64,000 bases of DNA from contig OZ257146.1 in assembly GCA_965279255.1 (NCBI GenBank), forward strand, positions 1 through 64,000. The letters run 5' to 3'. The notes beneath the pieces were generated by a model. The model was given only the letters and a program-made list of their open reading frames with translations. It had not been told where the DNA came from and made no database searches. The number at the start of each line of letters is the position of its first letter. Position 1 is the first letter of the stretch. The translations under genes were made by a program, and so were the position numbers. The stretch is from CAMFLJ01 sp965279255. GTDB taxonomy: Bacteria; Actinomycetota; Acidimicrobiia; Acidimicrobiales; Acidimicrobilacustridaceae. Shown here piece after piece: positions 60,186 through 64,000 of this stretch.

Positions 60186-60406
60186 GCGGCCTCGGGTTCC
60201 TCCTCATCGTCGTCGTCGTCACCCTGGTCGGTTCGCTGATCGTGTGGCTCCGGCACCGCAAGCCCACCCACTTCATGTCGAGCGTCGACGACTTCCAGCG
60301 GGAGATGAACGCGCTCGGCAAGTCGCCGGGCACCACGGGGAAGGGCGTTCGCCGCTCCCGCTCGGACGACGAGCAGGCCCCCGACAGCACCGACGGGGGG
60401 CGTTAG
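60182..60406 (+). CDS. Small single-span membrane protein
   Basis: The 74-residue protein starts at GTG overlapping the moaE stop (GTGA). One membrane helix covers about residues 3-22, followed by a cytosolic tail with THFMSSVDDFQREMNALGK and a Ser/Arg/Asp-rich end. The SSVDDFQREMNAL pattern is seen in small conserved actinobacterial proteins of unknown function. It sits 2 bp before the CTG that appears to start mreB, so a link to cell-shape control is possible. Confidence 0.75.
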   Translation: MSGLGFLLIVVVVTLVGSLIVWLRHRKPTHFMSSVDDFQREMNALGKSPGTTGKGVRRSRSDDEQAPDSTDGGR

Positions 60407-60408
60407 CC

Positions 60409-61404
60409 CTGGCACGCGACCTCGCAATCGACCTCGGCACCGCCAACACCCTCGTCTACGTGAGGGGGGAGGGCATCGTGCTGAACGAGCCCTCCGTCAT
60501 CGCGCTCAACAGCCGCACGCAGGACGTGCTGGCCATGGGCCACGAGGCGTGGCAGATGATCGGCCGCACGCCGAGCTACATCGTCGCGGTCCGGCCCCTG
60601 CGCAAGGGCGCCATCACCGACTTCGAAGTCACCCAGCGCATGATCCGCCTGCTCCTGCAGCGGGTGGGCGTGAACCGCTTCAACCGGCCCCGCGTCGTGA
60701 TCTGCGTGCCGTCGGCCATCACCGCGGTCGAGCAGCGCGCCGTCACCGAGGCCGCCCGCCGCGCCGGAGCGGCCGAGGCCCACCTCATCGAGCAACCCAT
60801 GGCCGCGGCCATCGGCGCCGGCCTGCCGATCAACGAGCCGCTCGGCAACATGGTCATCGACATCGGCGGCGGCACCTCCGAGGTGGCGCTCATCTCCCTC
60901 GGCGGCGTGGTCGCCCTCGAGGCGGTGCGGGTCGGCAGCTTCGACATCGACGCCGCGGTGCAGACCTACATCCGGCGCGAGTACGGCATCGCCGTCGGCG
61001 AGCGCACGGCCGAGGAGATCAAGGTCACCATCGGCTCGGCGTGGCCGACCGAGAACGAGTTCGCCGCCGAGGTCCGGGGCCGCGAGCTCATGAGCGGCCT
61101 GCCCAAGACGGTCATCCTGACCGCCGAGGAGGTCCGTGAGGCCATCGACGAGCCGGTGTCGGCCATGGTCGACGCGGTCGTGGCCTGCCTCGGCCAGGCC
61201 CCGCCCGAGCTGGCCCAGGACCTCATCGAGCAGGGGATCTACCTGGTCGGGGGCGGCGGCATGCTCCGCGGCCTCGACCTGCGCATCGAATCGGAGACCG
61301 AGGTGCCGGTGCACCTGGTCGACGCCCCGCTCGAGTCGGTCGTGCTCGGAGCCGGGCACTGCATCGAGTCCTTCGACGCCCTGAAGGTCATGTTCATGGA
61401 GTGA
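60409..61404 (+). CDS. mreB: Rod-shape determining protein MreB (apparent CTG start)
   Basis: This 331-residue actin homologue has the phosphate-1 loop IDLGTANTLVYV, VVICVPSAITAVEQRAV, the DIGGGTSEVALISLGG phosphate-2 loop and LVGGGGMLRGLD. It forms filaments under the membrane that guide wall growth. MreB proteins begin MARDLAIDLGT; here the same stretch is LARDLAIDLGT with CTG at 60409 and no ATG, GTG or TTG at that place, so CTG is the likely start codon (a GGGGGG run lies 8 nt upstream). Other in-frame starts would give an odd N-terminus. No mreC or mreD follows; the next gene is convergent. Confidence 0.92.
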   Translation: MARDLAIDLGTANTLVYVRGEGIVLNEPSVIALNSRTQDVLAMGHEAWQMIGRTPSYIVAVRPLRKGAITDFEVTQRMIRLLLQRVGVNRFNRPRVVICVPSAITAVEQRAVTEAARRAGAAEAHLIEQPMAAAIGAGLPINEPLGNMVIDIGGGTSEVALISLGGVVALEAVRVGSFDIDAAVQTYIRREYGIAVGERTAEEIKVTIGSAWPTENEFAAEVRGRELMSGLPKTVILTAEEVREAIDEPVSAMVDAVVACLGQAPPELAQDLIEQGIYLVGGGGMLRGLDLRIESETEVPVHLVDAPLESVVLGAGHCIESFDALKVMFME

Positions 61405-62032
61405 GCAGGTCCTCCGCCGCCTGGCGGACCTGCCAGTCCCTGTCGTCGCGTGCCCGCTCGAGGGCCTCGTCGACCTCGGGCCCGTCGAACGGGGCGAGGG
61501 CGATGACGGCCCGCCGCCGCACGGTGGCCTTGTCGTGGGTGGCGGCCAGGATCGCCGGCAGCCCGGCGGGGTCGCCGAGGGCTCCGAGGGCGGCGACCGC
61601 GGCCTCGCGGCAGAGGGCGTCGTCGTGGTCGGCGGCCAGCGCGGCCAGCCGGGCCACGACCTCGGCCGTCGCCGGTGGCCGCTCGCCGCACGACCAGGCG
61701 GCCGTCTCGACCACGGTGGGCTCGTCGTCGTCGAGCAGGTTGGCGACCGCGGCCGCGACCTGCGGGTCGGCGGGGGAGCCCTCGACCCCGGCGAAGGTGG
61801 CGGCGATCTCGCACGCTCGCCGGCGTTGCCCGGGATCGGGATCGGCGAGAGCGGCGAGCAGCTCGTCGCGGGTGAGCTCGTCGAGGCGGTGCAGCGCGCC
61901 GAGGGCCGCGGCCCTCACCCCGCCGTCGTCGTCGCCGAGCAGCGCCCGGGCGGTGTCGGGGTCGCCGGTGTGGCCGGCGAGCGCCGCGGCGCGCCGGCGG
62001 GCGACCACCGGGTCGAGCGACCGCGAGGCCAT
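61394..62032 (-). CDS. HEAT-repeat protein
   Basis: The 212-residue protein is built of about six Ala/Leu/Asp-rich helical pairs (for example DGGVRAAALGALHRLDE, DALCREAAVAALGALGDPAG, ATVRRRAVIALAPFDGPE), the HEAT or PBS-lyase-type repeat. Such proteins act as binding scaffolds. The ATG at 62032 lies one base after the stop of the small membrane protein gene, so both are in one transcript. It overlaps the end of mreB by 11 bp. Confidence 0.85.
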   Translation of the reverse strand: MASRSLDPVVARRRAAALAGHTGDPDTARALLGDDDGGVRAAALGALHRLDELTRDELLAALADPDPGQRRRACEIAATFAGVEGSPADPQVAAAVANLLDDDEPTVVETAAWSCGERPPATAEVVARLAALAADHDDALCREAAVAALGALGDPAGLPAILAATHDKATVRRRAVIALAPFDGPEVDEALERARDDRDWQVRQAAEDLLTP

Positions 62033-62033
62033 G

Positions 62034-62216
62034 TCAGCCGAGGGCGGCGGTGAAGACCGCCCACAGCAGCACCACGGCGAGGCCGAGGGCGGCGGCGGCG
62101 AGGATGCCCAGGCCCACGAGGAACACGACGAGGGAGAGCCCGCTGCGCGCCCGCTGCACGCCGGTCGGGCCGATGTCGTCGCCGAGGACGGGCTTGAAGG
62201 GATCGGAGCTGGCCAC
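62034..62216 (-). CDS. Small membrane protein upstream of the HEAT-repeat gene
   Basis: This 60-residue protein with a GTG start at 62216 has a short polar N-terminus (SSDPFKPVLGDDIGPTG) and one long hydrophobic helix (about 28-58) reaching the C-terminus. It is coupled to the HEAT-repeat gene. The start is chosen by the beginning of the conserved-looking polar segment; a longer upstream frame is Pro/His-rich and implausible. Function unknown. Confidence 0.6.
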   Translation of the reverse strand: MASSDPFKPVLGDDIGPTGVQRARSGLSLVVFLVGLGILAAAALGLAVVLLWAVFTAALG

Positions 62217-62356
62217 CGCCGACCATCCTCGCGCCCCGGGAGCGGTCCGACGCGTTGGGGGCGGCCAACGGCTCGCCGTCGGGTGGGCGGGTGGGTGCGG
62301 TGGCAGGGGGTCGGTCGCGTGGCAGGCTGAGCCGCCGCCATCTCGTTGGAGCACCC

Positions 62357-63526
62357 TTGACCATCGACGAGCTCGTCACCACAGAGCCCGGGGAGGAGCC
62401 CCCGCCCCCGCCGCGTCGCTGGTCTCCGCGCGCCCGGTGGGCCGCCGCCATCGTGGGTGTCGTGCTGGTGGGCCTGGTCACCGCCGGCCTGCTGGTGAAG
62501 CTGCCGTACTACACGCTCAGCCCCGGCTCCTCCCGTGCCACCGAGCCGCTCATCAGCGTCGAGGGGGCCGAGACCTTCGATGCGCCCGGCAACGTCGACT
62601 TCCTCACGGTGTCGTTGCGCGAGGCCACCCCGGTCGAGCTGCTCGCCGCCTGGATCAACCCCGCGGTCGACGTGAAGTCGCGGGACGAGATCCTCGGCAC
62701 GCAGTCGCCGGAGGAGAACCGCCAGGTCAACCTCCAGATGATGAGCGACTCCAAGGACGCCGCCACCTACCAGGCTCTGTACCGCCTGGGCTACGACATC
62801 CCGACCTCGGGCTCCGGTGCGGTCGTCGCCCGGGTCGAGCAGGGCAGTCCGGCCGACGGGAAGCTGAAGGTGGGCGACGTCATCACCTCGGTGAACGGCA
62901 CGCCCGTCAAGCTCAACAGCGACCTCGTGTCGGTGATCGGCGCCGAGCCGCCAGGCACCGAGCTCACGATGGAGGTCACCACCCTCGACCTCCCCGAGCT
63001 CCGGGAGACGGGTGAGGGCACCGAGCCCGGCGACGGCACCGAGCCGGGCCAGACCCGCACCGTCCAGGTCACCCTGGGCGCCAGGCCCGACGACCCGGCC
63101 AAGGGCTTCCTCGGCGTCTCGACCTTCACCCGTGACCTCACGTTCGACTTCCCGGTGCAGGTCACCATCGACTCCGGGCGCGTCGGTGGCCCGTCGGCCG
63201 GCCTCGCCTTCACCCTCGGCCTGCTCGACGTGCTCACCCCCGACAGCATCACCGGCGGGCTCAAGATCGCCACCACCGGCACCATGAGCCTCGACGGCTC
63301 GGTGGGGCCGGTCGGCGGGGTCCACCAGAAGGTCGTGGCGGCCAAGCGGGAGGGCGTCGAGCTGATGCTGGTCCCGAGCAGCGAGCTCGACGAGGCCCGC
63401 ACGTACGCCGACGGGCTGCGCATCGAGCCGGTCGACGACCTCGACCAGGCCCTCGCGGTGCTGGCGACCGTCGGTGGCGGCGACGACGTGCTTCCTCCGG
63501 AGCCCACCTCGGCCAACGTCGGCTGA
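62357..63526 (+). CDS. PDZ-domain Lon-type (S16) membrane protease, YlbL-like
   Basis: The 389-residue protein has a cytosolic N-terminus, one membrane span (about 30-52), a PDZ domain (about 145-215; ARVEQGSPADGKLKVGDVITSVNG) and a C-terminal Lon protease domain. The Ser-Lys dyad appears intact: Ser in GGPSAGLAFTLGLLD and Lys in VHQKVVAAKREG. It is similar to Bacillus YlbL, an envelope protease involved in DNA-damage checkpoint recovery. The TTG at 62357 has GGAG 5 nt upstream. An earlier in-frame start at 62255 has no support. Confidence 0.88.
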   Translation: MTIDELVTTEPGEEPPPPPRRWSPRARWAAAIVGVVLVGLVTAGLLVKLPYYTLSPGSSRATEPLISVEGAETFDAPGNVDFLTVSLREATPVELLAAWINPAVDVKSRDEILGTQSPEENRQVNLQMMSDSKDAATYQALYRLGYDIPTSGSGAVVARVEQGSPADGKLKVGDVITSVNGTPVKLNSDLVSVIGAEPPGTELTMEVTTLDLPELRETGEGTEPGDGTEPGQTRTVQVTLGARPDDPAKGFLGVSTFTRDLTFDFPVQVTIDSGRVGGPSAGLAFTLGLLDVLTPDSITGGLKIATTGTMSLDGSVGPVGGVHQKVVAAKREGVELMLVPSSELDEARTYADGLRIEPVDDLDQALAVLATVGGGDDVLPPEPTSANVG

Positions 63527-63618
63527 CGAGCGGCGAGGCCGTTCCCGGCCGTCGCACCGGCCGATCGGCGCGTCGTCCGAGGTCACCGAGCATCACCGGT
63601 CGCCCGGGTGGCCGTCGG

Positions 63619-63624
63619 TACCAT
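63619..63624 (+). promoter_or_regulatory. Candidate leaderless -10 box of the DivIVA-domain gene
   Basis: TACCAT ends 8 nt before the ATG at 63633. Confidence 0.45.
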
Positions 63625-63632
63625 CGCCGTCG

Positions 63633-64000
63633 ATGGCCGACACTCCCGCGCCGATCGATCCGGACCGCATCCTCGAGCACACGTTCACCGCGGTGCGTCG
63701 GGGCTACGACCCGCTCGAGGTCCAGCGCTACCTGCTCCAGATCGCCAACCAGCTCCGCTCCGGTCGTGACCGGGAGGCCGAGTTGCGCCACCAGCTCGAG
63801 GAGGCCGACAAGCGCACCGCGCCCATCGACGACCTCGACCCCGCGCAGCTCGCCCGCCTCCTCGGCGACGAGACCGCCCGGGTCCTCGAGGCGGCCCAGG
63901 GTGCCGCCGGCGAGATCAGGGCCAAGGCCGAGGAGAACGTGTCCCGCCTCCTGCGCGAGGCCCGCGACGAGTCCCAGCAGATGCGCGAGGACGCCGAGAG
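63633..64000 (+). CDS. DivIVA-domain protein, 3' end outside window
   Basis: The first 122 residues are visible. The N-terminal stretch DPDRILEHTFTAVRRGYDPL with EVQRYLLQIANQL is the DivIVA lipid-binding hook and first helix. It is followed by a Glu/Ala/Arg coiled coil (about 48 onwards). DivIVA/Wag31 proteins mark curved membranes and poles and organise wall growth. The frame stays open to the end of the window. Confidence 0.88.
   Translation, partial: MADTPAPIDPDRILEHTFTAVRRGYDPLEVQRYLLQIANQLRSGRDREAELRHQLEEADKRTAPIDDLDPAQLARLLGDETARVLEAAQGAAGEIRAKAEENVSRLLREARDESQQMREDAE

Noticed and set aside
61394..63586. 730-codon minus-strand frame extending the HEAT-repeat protein upstream
   Set aside because: Everything before 62032 is antisense to the PDZ-Lon protease gene; the ATG at 62032 gives a complete HEAT protein coupled to a small membrane-protein gene.

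Overview
The window is about 64 kb of very GC-rich DNA with strong GC3 bias, GTG starts and densely packed genes. It carries two WhiB-family genes, a mycobacterial-type SdhCAB, a CYTH-CHAD/PPK operon, DivIVA and MreB genes, and PHO boxes of the Streptomyces PhoP type. This points to an actinomycete. An Acidimicrobiia-type lineage is my inference, not something shown directly. I found no rRNA, tRNA, CRISPR array, insertion sequence or phage gene.

Layout. 1-9725: end of a D-2-hydroxyacid dehydrogenase, a small unknown gene and a DedA protein on the plus strand, then on the minus strand a cytochrome P450, the sdhCAB operon and a GH2 glycosidase. 9833-15313: a MoxR/ChlI-type AAA+ ATPase and its VWA partner on the plus strand, with rpiA and a catalytically degenerate GH1-like protein on the minus strand between them. 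15616-17538: two whiB genes, a formiminotransferase-like gene and a small unknown gene. 17603-21707: a translationally coupled ppk / CYTH-CHAD / Nudix operon.

21809-44303 is the unusual part. It is a nearly gap-free run of plus-strand genes. It starts with five Ala/Glu-rich coiled-coil proteins and a degenerate response regulator. A second phosphate-type ABC transporter follows: PstC, PstA, a membrane-anchored PstS, a giant 892-residue PstS-like protein, and later a PstB with a 245-residue N-terminal extension. Interleaved with these are cell-surface proteins that share a CPGDS domain, one of them carrying an LPYTG anchor, and a sortase-fold protein lacking the catalytic His and Cys. The run ends with another secreted PstS-like protein, a WxL-like surface protein, a DUF916-like WxL-interacting protein, one more membrane-anchored secreted protein and an NlpC/P60 hydrolase. 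A PHO-box-like repeat sits just upstream of the first gene, so I propose a phosphate-starvation surface system.

44338-54202: an M48 protease, galE, then the canonical phosphate regulon pstSCAB-phoU-phoU-phoR-phoP, headed by three tandem 11-bp PHO-box repeats. 54246-64000: an MFS-like transporter, a DUF2342-like protein lacking HExxH, an SDR epimerase, an HtrA-like protein lacking the catalytic triad, moaE, a small membrane protein, mreB (apparent CTG start), a small membrane protein with a HEAT-repeat protein, a PDZ-Lon-type protease and the start of a DivIVA-domain gene.

Two themes recur. Many genes have a TANNNT box 6-8 nt before the start codon, which suggests leaderless transcription. 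Several enzyme folds have lost their catalytic residues (sortase, HtrA, DUF2342, GH1, lytic transglycosylase, receiver domain).
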